64,000 nt of DNA, taken from Gossypium raimondii (lineage: Eukaryota; Streptophyta; Magnoliopsida; Malvales; Malvaceae). The DNA lies in assembly GCF_025698545.1 (NCBI RefSeq), contig NC_068576.1:999501-1063500 (forward strand), read 5' to 3'. Shown one piece after another: positions 34,023 through 46,700 of the stretch (position 1 is the stretch's first letter; each line of letters begins with the position of its first letter). The notes under the pieces are model-generated. The model ran no database searches. It saw only the letters and a program-made list of their open reading frames with translations, and was not told the origin of the DNA. A program made the translations under genes and the position numbers.

Positions 34023-36754
34023 GGGACTTATAGATGCTACTTTATGGGATGGGGGACTACTGTGTTTCCATTGGCTTAACAAGTTGGCTAATTCAAGTTT
34101 CTGCTATGTATTACTCAACTTAAAACATGTTCTGATATAATCACTTCTTTAAATAGATGGTTCAAGAGAAAAAAGAAAAAAAAACCCAAGTAGCAACAAG
34201 ATTCATGTTAGCTTGATTCGGCGACCTACGTGTTTAGCCTACAAACCATATGTATTCCAACCTTTTTGGTAGATTTTATGGGATTTATACTTTCGAATTC
34301 CTATCAAAATGTAACAAAATTCTGAGGCTGGCAAGTCAATTTACACCAGATTCACAAAATCACTTCCCTTTGAATCCTTCTGCAGAAAAGATTACGAATG
34401 AGATCGCGAATGGTGATGTCCTTTTTTGTGCACTACAACTTGCAACGATTCTTCACACATGTGAGCATACACATAGGCTCACTTCACTTCATGCATAGCT
34501 CTGCTGCTCTTAAACATATAGCAACCCTTTGACATGCTCGAGTGAAGCCTGCGAATGACGAATGGTCATACGTGCAAATGACAACAACTCTTCCTTCATC
34601 ACTGGTGGGGGCAGGATTCCCCATTCTCAGCTATCTTACTGCAAAGAATAAAGTAATTAGCTTTACAAGAAGTGCTCATTGTATAATCATCCATGAGGTA
34701 GGTACAGTAAAAGGTTACACGTTTGGAAAAAAACCCTGAATAAATAATTAACAAATGATATATATATAAGTATCCATATGCCATCTAGGAACTTCCAAGC
34801 ATGTTAAAATAAGTTTTCTATCCTTTAAGGTTTTAGATGGGGTGGAATAGAATGGAAGCATAAAAAAGTTCCAACATCACCTTTCTGTCTCTCAGATAAG
34901 TCCATATAGATATCAATTTGATAAAGAAATCTTTAACTAAACTTGTTAATGGATACTGTCATGCCAAGTGTTTGTTCAATGGAGGTGACATGCCAGAAAA
35001 GTCAAGAACCAACTAATTTGATATCACTTTTAGTACTAATTAACACCTTAAAAAATGAAAAAAAGGCACTGAAAACCTGCAATATCCTAAAGAAATTTCA
35101 TCAGCTTGATGTTGCTTGTGCAATAGTTTACTAATAATGCATGTGATTACTTTTTGTAAGTGGGTGAGTTTTCTATTGGGAACATATTTGAGTCCCAGAA
35201 GGAAGAGCCATGCATTTTGGATGTGGGAACCTTTATTCTATATATTAGTTTAAAAATATTCTTCAGTGAGAGCTCCATGAACCACCGTGTGAACCTAAAT
35301 TTGATTTTAAAAAAACCAGGAATTTATGTCTGTTTCTGATAATATAGAATCCTACAAAGTTAAATGCATCATTATATTATCATATCCGTGGAAATGGAAA
35401 CAGTATCCATTAAACAGTAAGCATTTAAGATACTACATATCTACTAAGTGTCATTTTTATACACAATTTTATTCAAGGAACTGAACACATAGCAAAGCCC
35501 TTTATACAATATTTCCCTTTCAACATGGAGGGATATTACAACCCTTCTGCAGATTATTGAGAGGAGGTCAGATTTACTTGGGGAGAAGTCTGCCAAGTGT
35601 TGTCTGGCTAACAAACCCTAAAGAGGTCCGGTATTGGTCCAGGTGTTTGTGCTTAGTTTTATTCTCAGATTTCAGAGAGTATTGAGGGGTTTACGGAGTG
35701 AGAGCGTTTTTACTCACTAAAAAAAATGTCAACATCTGCTTGGTGGGATTTGAACCTATGTCCTTATATGGAATTTATGGGTAAGATAGTACCATTCACC
35801 GAGGGCTAACGGACCCCTCAACGGGACCGAGACACCGGGTCATACCCTAGCCCTTTTAAGCCAACTCTGCATCTCTCCCACTAGGGTCATGGTCCAGCTC
35901 ATCAACTATAGGGCTAGCACCAAGCTCATAAGGAAGCGTGTTGATGGTATGGGTCACGCAACATCATGAGGTCTTAGTGAATATCACATATCATGTCTTC
36001 CATTGCTCTCATTGATTTTGTTGGACACAAATTCAGTCTGAAGAATTATAAGAAGTTACTAACAATTGAGATAAGTGGCAAAAGAAGCTGAAATGAAGGT
36101 CTAACTGAAGTAAGCTTGAAAAAGAAAAGGTGAATAGGCAGACTAGGGAGAAGGGCTTTTAGTGTAGGAAGCTTATATGTGCTAAGGCTTGGCTGTGGTA
36201 AACTAGGAGATTTCATCATCTCTTATTTATAAGCCCTAGGAAGAGAGAGAATCTATTATATAGAAAAATTTCAGCTTCAGGTAGGTTGTAGAATCACAAA
36301 TAAAAATGAAAGATTATTTCAAACTTAGATTTAAATGCAACAACGAAGATAAGAATAAATACACTTTTAAGGACTCTCTTTAAAATGATTTTAAGTTAAA
36401 TGTTGAATACGATATCAAGTTATACATATATATTAAGTTTATCACGTAATAAGTTATTTTATATTCACCTAAATGTTTATCTATAAATATTTTAAGTAGC
36501 ATAAAATTATGATAAATTCATAATATGACTGAAGAAAGTTTGTCACCCACTATCAAATTGACATTGTCTTAATTCACTGTGTTGTAAAATCTCTTAAGTC
36601 ATCTTAAAAAAATAACATATGAGTGTCAATTTAGATGGATGGTGAAATTGATTCCGAGGTTATTGAAAACAATAATAATAAAATTAATTACGTTTATGAT
36701 AAGGTTGAATATTATAACATCAAGATTAAAATCAGAAGTTGTCTCGTAAAGTAT
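34023..36754. other. Intergenic, no gene supported
   Basis: AT-rich sequence. A segment at 35560-35960 has higher GC and a GGATTTGAACC (35746-35756, B-box-like when read inverted), so it may be a fragment of a dispersed repeat. Short frames at 34250-35134 have no recognisable content. Confidence 0.4.
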
Positions 36755-37085
36755 TTTGATCCATTTCCTATAATGGACAAGGTGGGACAAGTAGCCTATA
36801 AATTGTAGTTACCTTCAGGCTCGCGCATTCATTCTACTTTTCATGTATCTCAATTGAAGAAGTATGTGGGAGCAACGCCAGTCCAAGGTCAATTTCCTCT
36901 AGTGGATGTTCATAGGGCCTTGCTTAAGGATCTAATTAGAGTTTTGGTTCATCGAGTTCCTTGTAGAATGGGCAAACACATTTCCTAAAGATACCATTGC
37001 AGCAACTACAGGCCACTTTTCCTCATTTCGATCCTTGAGGACAAAGATCCTTTTTGGAGAGCAGTATTTGTTACGGGGTTTAAGG
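36755..37085 (+). mobile_element. Ty3/Gypsy retrotransposon fragment, 3' end of pol
   Basis: The plus strand contains the post-integrase segment of plant Gypsy polyproteins (SRIHSTFHVSQLKKYVGATP, then VQGQFPLVDVH). It is a short broken fossil with several breaks; no LTRs, reverse transcriptase or gag are nearby. The GRIHSTFHVSQLKK-type text is typical of chromovirus-like Gypsy elements. Confidence 0.75.
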
Positions 37086-37880
37086 AATTAAGAAGATAAA
37101 ACTAGGTGAAGTAAACGGTGCATTTAAGGAATGATTCGATGAAAAAGCATAGTGTTTTATGTCAGTTAAACGGTGGTATTGAATGGAAAATTTTTTAGTT
37201 AATTGAGTTTATTTATCTTCTTAACTTAATTTAAAATTTTTATAAATCAAGCGAATAAAATGAAATTTGAATTAAATAAAATATATTTGTTCGAGTTAAA
37301 TTTAAAAAATAATTTTGGTGTTTTATTTTTATGTATTTTTAAAAAATATTTGTCTTTAAAATTTTCTTCCTGAATTTTGAATGAACTGACGAATAAGAAG
37401 AAGAATAGAGAGTTTAATTTAAGGTTTTTGAAGAAAAAGAAGGAGGAGAAGAATTGATTTACTTTTTAATTTAGGGGTTTTAAAAAAGAAAAAGAAATTT
37501 GGTATTTGAGAATCGGGAGTTTCAAGTTTGAATGGAGAAGTGAACATAGAATCTTGACTTTTGGGGAAATTGGGATGGCGCTTTGGGAAATTGGAAAAGT
37601 GGCAGATGGGCTTTTGAGGGGAAATAGGGTGGGTTTGGGCTTTGGAGTAAATGAGTATTGTAAAAAGATTTAGGTTTAAGGAGTGAGAAATATAAATTTA
37701 AAATTTAAAATTATATAATTTATATTGAGTTTATTTAAATTATTTAAATTTAAAAATTTAATTTAATTTAAAATTAAAAAAAATTTAAATTAACTCGAAT
37801 AATTTAATTCAAATAATTTAAAATTTAAAATCTTTTTCGAACATTTCGAGTGGAATCGAATTTTACTGAAGTGGTTTGAG
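37086..37880. other. AT-rich spacer with repeat remnants
   Basis: No gene is seen. AACTCGAATAATTTAATTC-type text at 37200-37870 resembles the inverted repeat at 31900-32560. Confidence 0.35.
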
Positions 37881-37889
37881 ATTAACTGC

Positions 37890-40314
37890 TTGAGCTGTGA
37901 AGAGCTAACTAACTCCCCAAAGGTTATTTTCTTTCTCTTAAAAATACACTATTGTAACCAGAAACTGTTATCCAATTTGTTAAGCACAATTTCAGTTAAC
38001 TTCCTATTTCTCTCGGTCGATTCTTCTCCTCTCTTTCTCTATTTTCTCTGTCAATTTTCTCTTTCAGATTTCCAGTTTCATCAAAAGGTTTCTTCGTTAC
38101 GCTAACTCTGCAGGATTCTTCTCTGCTAAGGTTAGCTTTTTCGCTGCACTTCGTTTATTATTCTAGAAAATTGAAGAAAACAAGAGAAATTATCAAAGGG
38201 AATCCTAATTGTATGTCTTATTTGCTTTGCTTTGTTTTTTTAGAACTAAGCTCCGATTCCTAGACACGATTGGCCAATTCTGAATATAATTTTCTAGTCT
38301 GAGGTTTTTTTTTATTACCGATGATTGGTAGGATTTACATGAGATTGGGATTTGAGTTTGCGTTAATTTACTGTTTGATTATAAAGTAAAAAGAAAAAAG
38401 AAAAAAAAAAAAGAGATTTCCATTGCCAGTTGCTGTTTAATTTCAGTTTAGTTCATGTTTGAACCAATAAATTGCTATCCTTTCTTTTTAGATGAGAATT
38501 GAATTTAGAGTTCTGTTTAATTTGTCTCTTTACTCAAATGTGAAACTTCATCAATAGAAACAATTATAAGAATCTTAGGAAAAATGCATGGATTTAGAGT
38601 CCTGGAAAGAAGTTGAGTATCTAATCATTTTTTTGAACTTGGTTTATCAAAGTAGATGTTATATGTTAAGGCATCTATAAGTTCATGTTTGCAAAAATGT
38701 CGGTTGTCTTCATAGATAGATAGGTAATCAATTTCGTTTTGTAAATAAAAGACTATTTAATCTGTTTTGCGGCATACTTGTGGCTTAGACAAACATAACC
38801 TGTTGTTTGATTTTAGCATGTTCTTTACATGTCACTATTAGTTCAAAGTGATCTGGATGTTCGTATTGTTTCTTGTATTTTGAAGTTCAAGGTTACCATT
38901 TCCTCTGTGTTATTGTCTACCAGGATCTTAGGCGTGCTCAAAATGGCAGATGTTCAAGACATAGATGGCAAACCATGTGAAGAAAAATTGCCCTCTACAT
39001 CCCTAAAGCATGAAACTCGTGAAATGCTTTCGAGGCACAGGTAAATTCGATCACCATTAATTTATGTTTCAATTATTCCTATAGTCCTATCGATGGTTTT
39101 ATGAAGTTGATTAATGTGGATGTTTCATGCTTTTCTTTTATATTTTAATCTAGTTAATTAATGTGGCTTGTATCGTTTTGCCAAAAAAAGAATTAGGCTT
39201 ATATCCTGGCACAATGTATGGTTTAATAATAAAGTATATTTAGTTGTTATTATGAAATAAGGCCGATACGTGCATAAATATTACTATCCCCTGATTTGGC
39301 AAATGTATTTTGGACAAAAAACTGCAGTTTTCTTGCTAGGATTTTGCCCATTCCATGTTTAGTTGGAATTAGTTTTTCAAATAAAATATGATCTTTTTCT
39401 TTCTCTATAATACTTGTTTTATTCACCCTCTTCTGCAGGAAAGAGATATCGCAACTGCAGAACAAGGAAATTGAACTGAAAAAGGCAGCAGCGAAGGGTA
39501 GGCTGAACAGAAGGCTAAAAAGAAGCAGGTGGAAGAAGAGATCTCTCAGCTATCTGCTAACCTAAAGGAAAAGCATGCTGAAGAGCTTGCTTCACTAGGC
39601 TTCAGTCATAATGGAAATGATAAAAGCAATACGGACAACTTGGTGAAGGCCATCGCTGGGGTGTCTGTTGCCCCTCAGCAGGGTCACCCAAAGACCAGCA
39701 AAGGTGCAAAGAGACGAGAGAAAAGAGCTGAGCAAGAAGCGGCAAGAGGACAACGAATACAAGAAGAGCAGAGCAGCATCATGAGCGATAGAATGATTGA
39801 AGGTGAGAAATTTGAGAGAAAACTCAAACCTTTAGGATTCACAATCAAGGAAATAAAGCCAAACGGACACTGCCTCTACCGAGCTGTTGAAGATCAGCTG
39901 TCCCTTCAGTCAGGAGGCTCTTCTCCTTATGCATATCAAGAGCTACGGGAAATGGCGGCTGCTTATATGAGGAAACACGCGTCCGATTTCCTCCCGTTTT
40001 TCCTATCTGAAAATGCCATTGATGGAGATTCAGACGAATCACCTGCAGAGAAATTCGAGGACTACTGTAAAGAAGTGGAGTCAATTGCTGCATGGGGAGG
40101 ACAGTTAGAGCTTGGAGCTTTAACCCACTGTTTGAGAAAACATATCATGATATACTCTGGATCTTTTCCTGATGTGGAGATGGGTATAGAATACAAATCC
40201 GATGGAGGGTGCAGTTCATCAACTGGGACTATCCGGTTGTCATACCATAAGCATGCCTTTGGGCTTGGAGAGCACTATAATTCTGTTTTCCCGGATTTGA
40301 ACATACAAGTCTGA
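37890..40314 (+). pseudogene. OTU-domain deubiquitinase gene (OTUD6B / Arabidopsis OTU5 type) with an apparent frameshift
   Basis: A 5'UTR exon ends at a GTTAGC donor near 38130 and joins an acceptor near 38925. Coding exon 1 (38943-39040) starts MADVQDIDGKPC, and exon 2 runs from 39439 to the stop at 40312-40314. Exon 2 carries the family coiled coil ([33 protein letters not shown]), then the OTU domain with [15 protein letters not shown] and [12 protein letters not shown]. Relatives read AAAKGSKAEQKAKK here; this gene has AAAKG then a shift, as if four bases were lost near 39500. As read, the first frame stops at 39563-39565 after 74 residues. The catalytic Cys (39870-39872) and His (40273-40275) remain, but the Asp of DGHC is Asn. 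OTU enzymes remove ubiquitin chains. It could be a recent pseudogene or an assembly error. Confidence 0.8.
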
Positions 40315-40846
40315 TGTTCAAGGAGCAAGGAACATCTTCTTTTTACCAAAAGTTGAAACTTGATTTTGATTGAAGATAGTTGATTTATTATCTGTCTTAT
40401 TTTTGCATCAAGTTCGTCAATGAAGTAGTAGAAGACTTACTAGGACGGTCCCAGCATATAACACTGGAGGTTGAATATAAGACTTAACAGAAGGAAGGAC
40501 CGCGGCCTAAGTTCTAATAAAAAAAAAGCTGCTAATACTATGACTGGGAAATTACGCCACATGCGTATCCATTTAAAAGCATGTACTATGACATGCGTAT
40601 CCATTTAAAAGCATGTACTATGTTGGAAAATAAGGTAACCCCTGCATGTAATGAGCAAACAATGAGTGGTATGGCTGCCGCTCTCCCCCTCCCTAATGTT
40701 CCCTTCTGCCATCCTCCGAATCGCTAGACGAGATGTGATGGAGCTGCGATGTCTACGCACTAGATTTGTAAGTTTGGGGATGGGAGCCATATTCAATGGT
40801 GATCCTAACCTATGTTGTTTTTCCTTTTGATTCATGGTGGTTCTAG
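40315..40846. other. 3' region of the OTU gene and spacer
   Basis: This holds the OTU 3'UTR and then a perfect tandem duplication of 32 bases at 40559-40622. The minus-strand frame 40605-40970 runs into the LTR-like repeat and is not supported as a gene. Confidence 0.45.
40559..40622. repeat. Perfect tandem duplication of a 32-base unit
   Basis: ACATGCGTATCCATTT... is repeated exactly twice, head to tail, in the OTU 3' flank. Confidence 0.95.
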
Positions 40847-41433
40847 TGTCATGGGTTGCGCATGGGAACACGCAACCATGACGAACTTGTGCGATCCATC
40901 GTATTTGAAGGAGGTCATTTGGCCCAACCAAACTGGCCCGTTTCCTGAAGAGATTAAAAGCCCATCCCAAGAGTCTGATAAATAAGGGAAGAGACCCAAG
41001 AAGATATGATTATTTAATCTTAGAGTTCTAATTGTATACAGCTTCTAATTATGTCTTAGAGTTCTAATTGTATACAGCTTATAATTATAGCCTTTGATGT
41101 ACTTTGAGGCTCAACTATAAATAGAGACCTCTTTACTCATTGTAATTCACTCAGTTATTAATAAGAATTTTGAGAGTATTCCCTCAAACTTTTCTCTCAA
41201 GTGTTCTTGCTTTTGTTCATCTTTCAAGGCTCGTTCTTACTTCATTCTTCTGCTGTTCTTAGCGAAAATCTTAAGGGAATTCTATTGAATCCTTTATTGT
41301 TGTGAGTTAAGTTGACTTGGGCGTTTTTGCTGTTGAATCCTTTTCTTTGCAAGTTAGGCTGACTTAGGCGTTTTAAGCAGAGAAACTGCCTAAGGCCGCA
41401 CGGATCGCGTGGGAAAGCTCTAAGTCCGTGACA
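40847..41433 (+). mobile_element. Solo-LTR-like repeat, copy 2 (plus orientation)
   Basis: The sequence runs TGTCATGGGTTGCG...AAGTCCGTGACA, 587 bases, with CTAG directly outside both ends (40843-40846 and 41434-41437). It has a TATAAATAGAGACC box near 41118 and an AATAAGAATTTTGAGAG segment. It matches copy 1 at 19308-19932 in the opposite orientation. No coding region is attached. Confidence 0.6.
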
Positions 41434-41437
41434 CTAG

Positions 41438-41846
41438 TACCTGCTTTTCGGGTTTTATCGCGGAATGGCCTCCCTTGTTGAATGCTGACATTCCGATGAT
41501 GGTTTACGGTGGCTTTAAGCCCTTACTGGTTAGGTAGTCTCTCCCGTTTGTGATTTTAGGGTGTTCTTAATTTTTGAGCTTTGGGTTTTGTTGGCTCATA
41601 ATTTTTTTGGTTTATTATTCTGCGCCATTTGAGCTTTTTGGGAAGCCGGAATTTTTACAATAGTAAAAATATATTTTTATTAGTTTAATAGTCTATATTT
41701 TTATAATTTTTAAACGATTAAATAAAATTTTTATCATTTTTTTGGGTCAAAGTATAATTTTTATTATTACTGATTTAAAATTTTATAAATTATAAAATTA
41801 TCTAAATAAAAAATTTCCCGAATGGTCTTACCAGTGGCTTCACCAC
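41438..41846. other. Spacer between the LTR-like repeat and the Harbinger-like element
   Basis: About 200 bases of moderate GC follow the LTR-like repeat, then AT-rich repeat-like text (TTTTTAAACGATTAAATAAA). No gene is seen. Confidence 0.4.
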
Positions 41847-43053
41847 TAAGGGCACGTTTGGTTCGCTGTAATGGAATAGAGGTGTAATGGAATAGAGGCG
41901 CAAGAGTAATTCAATTGTTTGGTTGAATGGAATGAAATAGAACTGTAATAATATTCTTGTGTTTGGTTGAATGGAATGATGTTGTAATAGCATAAGGAAA
42001 AAAAAATAAAATGACTAGAATGTCCTTAGCAAAAATTTTTTAGGTAGATAATTATTGTTATTGTTATTAAATTTTAATAAGATTATTAATATAAATAATA
42101 AATAATTTAATCATATTTTAACATAATTATTATTAAATATAATTTAATAAAATATATAATTTAATAAAATTCTTAATATTAAATATTCTTATATGAACTT
42201 ACTAAAATCACAATATATAATACTATAAAATATAATTTAAAATAATTATTATTAAATATAATTTAATAAAATATATAATTTAATAAAATTCAATATAATT
42301 ATTCCTATATGAATTTACTAAAACCATAATATATAATACTATAAATATAATTTAAAATAATCTACTTTATTATTTTTAAACTGCAATACATATTTAATGT
42401 GCTAAAATATCATTAGTGAAACAAATAATTTAATTATTTTACAATAAAAGAAATATTAGCAGTAATAAATAACTTGAGAATTATATTTTGCATAAACATA
42501 ATATTCATATATTAACAAAAGGTTACATGAAATTCATGAAACTCTATGTCATAATCCATATGTTATACAGTTTTTCAACATAAAAAAGTTAGAACATTGT
42601 AATGATATATCATCCCAAATATTACAAACTTTATTCGGGTCAATTCACTAATCAACAATGATTCATATGACGAGAACACCGATGAAGTGAACTAAAAAAA
42701 TAATTGTTGATGATATTCTCTCTGGTACGGTTCAGCAAGAAAGGGCTTGAAAGTCAATAGCAACCCAATAAATTGAACCACGTTTAGCGCAAAGAAAACC
42801 ATTTGATCACCTGTTTCCAAAATCCAAAAATCAAAGAAATGTCTTGTATTAAATACCCACATGTATATATAGTAAATCGATCCGAGCCTATTTTGAAGCT
42901 GTATTATTAGGATTCAAACTACAAACCTGGAAGAAAAGAGACAACTTGTCGCTCTTGTGCCCAAGAAAATCTACATTTTCATGAATGAAAAAAGGTTGAT
43001 AAGACCCTTATTGAGTCAAGAGAAAATAGTAGTTCTGGTATATAAATTGGCCA

Positions 43054-43133
43054 GGAAGAAAACAAACATTTGCTAAATTTAAGATTGAATTAAGGAAGAA
43101 AACAAACATTTGCTAAATTTAAGATTGAATTAA
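43054..43133. repeat. Perfect tandem duplication of a 40-base unit
   Basis: GGAAGAAAACAAACATTTGC... is present twice head to tail in the intron that holds the Copia element. Confidence 0.95.
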
Positions 43134-43510
43134 TCTTTGGTTTTATCTCTCTAAGCAAGGAGTATAAAAAAGGTTGCGGCTTGAGGTTAAGTGAAGATGT
43201 TGCACATTCTAGGAATCGAACACTAAATCTACTGCATTACTTTTTAAGGGTGACCACATGCATCAAATTGACCTAGTTCAGGTTCTATAGATTTCATTTT
43301 AACAATATAATCAACCATAATAAGAAGCCCTCACATTTAGCCCTTCAAGACCTTTGAAATTTAAGAATTAATTAAGTTCAGCGTTTTAACAACAATGTAA
43401 ACTAAGACCTCTCCATCAAAATCTCGAATATGCCGACGATATTGTGGCACAAAAGCATTGTCAGTTTGTAAAAATTGAAAGTGCTGAACTGTGCAGATTT
43501 TGCTGCTCAA

Positions 43511-43705
43511 TGTTAGAGTATTATAAGGAAGTTAGTCAGTTGTCAAGTTAGTAGTTAGTAAGTAGTTAGTTAGCTAAGGAAGTTGTAGCAGTTAGTTAGT
43601 TAGTAGTTGTAGCTATCACTGCTATATAAATTCATGTACTGATAACTCTTCTAAAGGGTATACATTGATCATATTCATCACTTACTACTTGAGTATAATT
43701 CAACA
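43511..43705 (+). repeat. 5' LTR of the Copia element
   Basis: Starts TGTTAGAG and ends TTCAACA; contains a tandem GTTAGTTAG motif and a TATAAA-type box near 43625. Confidence 0.95.
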
Positions 43706-46700
43706 TGGTATCAGATGTTAGTTTTTTCCTGGGTTAAGTACTTCTGTTGTTCGCATGGATCCTTCGTTGAGTCCCTCTGCTGCTCACTCTGCGGTTCCCT
43801 CGATGGCCTCTCAACCATCTGCTGGTATTGTTGATAGTAAGTTTTTCTCCACTAAGAAGGTTAGTGTGCTTCTTGATGATTCTAACTACCTTTTGTGGCG
43901 TCAGCAGATTCTTTTCGTTATAAAAGCTTATAAACTGCAAAGATTTCTTGATTTACATACTGTTCCGCCTCCTTCGATGGTTATTGATGATAATGGGGTG
44001 CCTCAAGAGAATGTTGATTTTGAAAGGTTTGAACAGCAAGATAGTGCACTTGCTTCTTGGCTCTTGACATCAGTTAGTCCAACAATTTTACCTCATCTTA
44101 TTGGATTAGATACTAGTGCACAGATTTGGAACGCTATCGTATCCTTGTATGGAAGTAAGTCTACTTCGCGGCTAATGTTCTATCGCCGTGCTTTGCATTC
44201 ACAACGCAAAGGTGATCTATCTATGCGAGAGTTTTTAATGAAGGTTAAAGGTTTTTGTGATAACTTAGCTGGTTTTGGGGAAATCATCAGCGAACATGAG
44301 CATATCACAGCGATCTTGAACGGGCTACCAGCTAAGTATGAGCCAATCGTGTCCATCATTGTAGCCAGCCCAACGCTGTACAGCCTTCAGAGTGTCATGA
44401 CTATGTTGATTGATGCTGAGTCTCGACAGCAAGTGTTACTGGCTGAGGTCCTTAGCTCTGCGAACCTTGTTTCGTAGCAGCCTGCTAGTTCTGCTACAGA
44501 TAATTCCACACCGGCTTATCAGCCATCTAACTCTCGTGGTCGCGGTCGTGGTCACTCTTCTAACACACGGTTTCAATGTCAATTGTGTGGTAAACTCGGG
44601 CATCTTGTGGACCGTTGCTACTGCCGGTTCGATTCATCCTACAGGAGCACAAACTACAGACCCCATCCACAAGCTAATGTTTGTATGACTGCTCCTTCTA
44701 TGGTTCCATCCCCTAACTGGTCATATCAGGTACCTTCTTCCTCTAGCTGGCCAAACTCCTTTGTTAGTAACTCAGTGCAACAGGGTCTGTCTGTGACTGT
44801 GCTTGCTCCGTCACCACATGCAATGATTGTCACTCCGGATATGGTTAGAGATTCTGTCTGGTATCCTGATTCTGGGGTGACACATCACCTCACCCACTCG
44901 ATAAAGTCCCTTGGTGATACCACCTCTCGTCCTGGACCAGGTAAGGTGTATATGGGCAATGGTAACTCCCTGCCTGTATTGCGTTCTGGTCAGTCAACTC
45001 TTATTACTAAGACACGACCACTTTACATGAAGTCCTTGTTATATACTCCTGGTACAACTAACAATTTGCTTTCAGTGTTTAAGTTGACCAGAGACAATCA
45101 GGTGATGTTTGAATTTCTTCCATCACAATGTCAAGTTCGAGACTTAAAGACCAAGGAAGTGCTTCTTCAAGGTCCAGTTCATCAGGGTCTGTATAAGCTT
45201 TGCTTCAACAAAAGTCGTATGAATAATCAATATCGACAGCTAGCTAGTTGTTTTCAAACTCATGCTCCAACGCCTCTAAGTCTGTGGCATGTTAAGCTAG
45301 GTCATCCCTGCAGAAATGTACTGATTAAAGCGTTACAAAGTTGTAATCTGGCTTTTGATGATAATAAAGATTCCTTTGCATGTGTGGCATGTCGTTTAGG
45401 CAAAGAACATAAACAACCTTTGCACTCCTCTGAATCTCGATATACGGCACTTTTGCAGCTTGTTGCAGCAGATGTCTGGGGTCCAGCACCAGTAACATCC
45501 AATGGGTTTCAATATTATGTAGCATTTACAGATGCTTTTACAAGATTTACATGGTTATACTTTCTGCATAAGAAGTCGGATGTTTCTACTGTTTTTCCTC
45601 TCTTTCACAAGTAAGTTGAGAGAACCCTTGGTATGAACCTTCGATCACTCCAAACAGATGGTGGGGTGAGTTCCAAGCTCTTCGACCGTATCTTACTCAA
45701 CATGGAATTCTGCATAGACTCACCTGTCCTCACACATCAGCTCAGAATGGCTTGGTTGAACGCAAGCATCGCCAAATAGTTGAAACTGGACTTTTTATGC
45801 TTGCTTATGTAGCAATGCTAGTGTCATATTGGAACGATGCCTTTAGCGACGCTGTATATCTCATTAACAGGTTACCATCTGCACCTTTAGGATCTATCTC
45901 TCCTTATGAAAAACTTTTTCAAAACAAACCCAACTATTCCTTCCTTAAAACATTTGGTTGTTTATGCTTTCCAAATCTTCGACCCTATAATAAAAACAAA
46001 CTTCAGTTTCGGTCTATTCCTTGCATTTTTCTTGGCTACTCTACTAGTCATAAAGGGTACAGGTGTCAAGATAGCAATGGTCGGGTTTACATAGCTAGGT
46101 ATCTCACGTTTCATGAAAATAAGTCTGGGTTCCAAGCAGTTTGCTTCAAACCGCCTCCAGCCTCTACAACCCCTCATACTAGCTCCAGGCTAATGGTTCT
46201 AGCTCCTAGCTTACATTCTCCTTTACAGCCTCAGTGTCTTAGCCAACCTAGTTTGACCTTACCATCATGCCTACCTAACTCCCCTGTCCATTCACACCAT
46301 GGTCCCTCTATTTCTCTCATGTCAACTACTCCCTTAAATGTGTCAACCTCTCAGTCACAGTCTGTCTCCATCCCTGTCTCATCTCCCATTCCTACTCTAC
46401 AAAACACCCATGTTATGGTAACCCGCAGCAAAGCTGGCATTTTTAAGCCAAAAGCATACATGAGTGGTGTTGCCTTGTCATCTAAAGTTCCTCCAGACAT
46501 TCATACTGCTATGGCACAACCTCTTTAGAAAGAAGCAATTCTTGATGAGTTGAATGCACTTGTTCGAAATAACACCTGGACACTGTGTACTCTTCCTCCT
46601 CAACGAAAAACTGTTGGCTGTAAGTGGCTGTTCAAGGTGAAAAAGAAAGCAGATGGTACTATAGAAAGGTACAAAGCTTTGTTAGTAGCAAAAGGCTTCT

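Noticed and set aside
35560-35960. Possible inverted SINE or tRNA gene (GGATTTGAACC)
   Set aside because: Only a B-box-like motif is visible; no A box at the right distance and no cloverleaf.
40605-40970. 121-codon minus-strand frame
   Set aside because: Runs across the border of the LTR-like repeat and matches nothing known.
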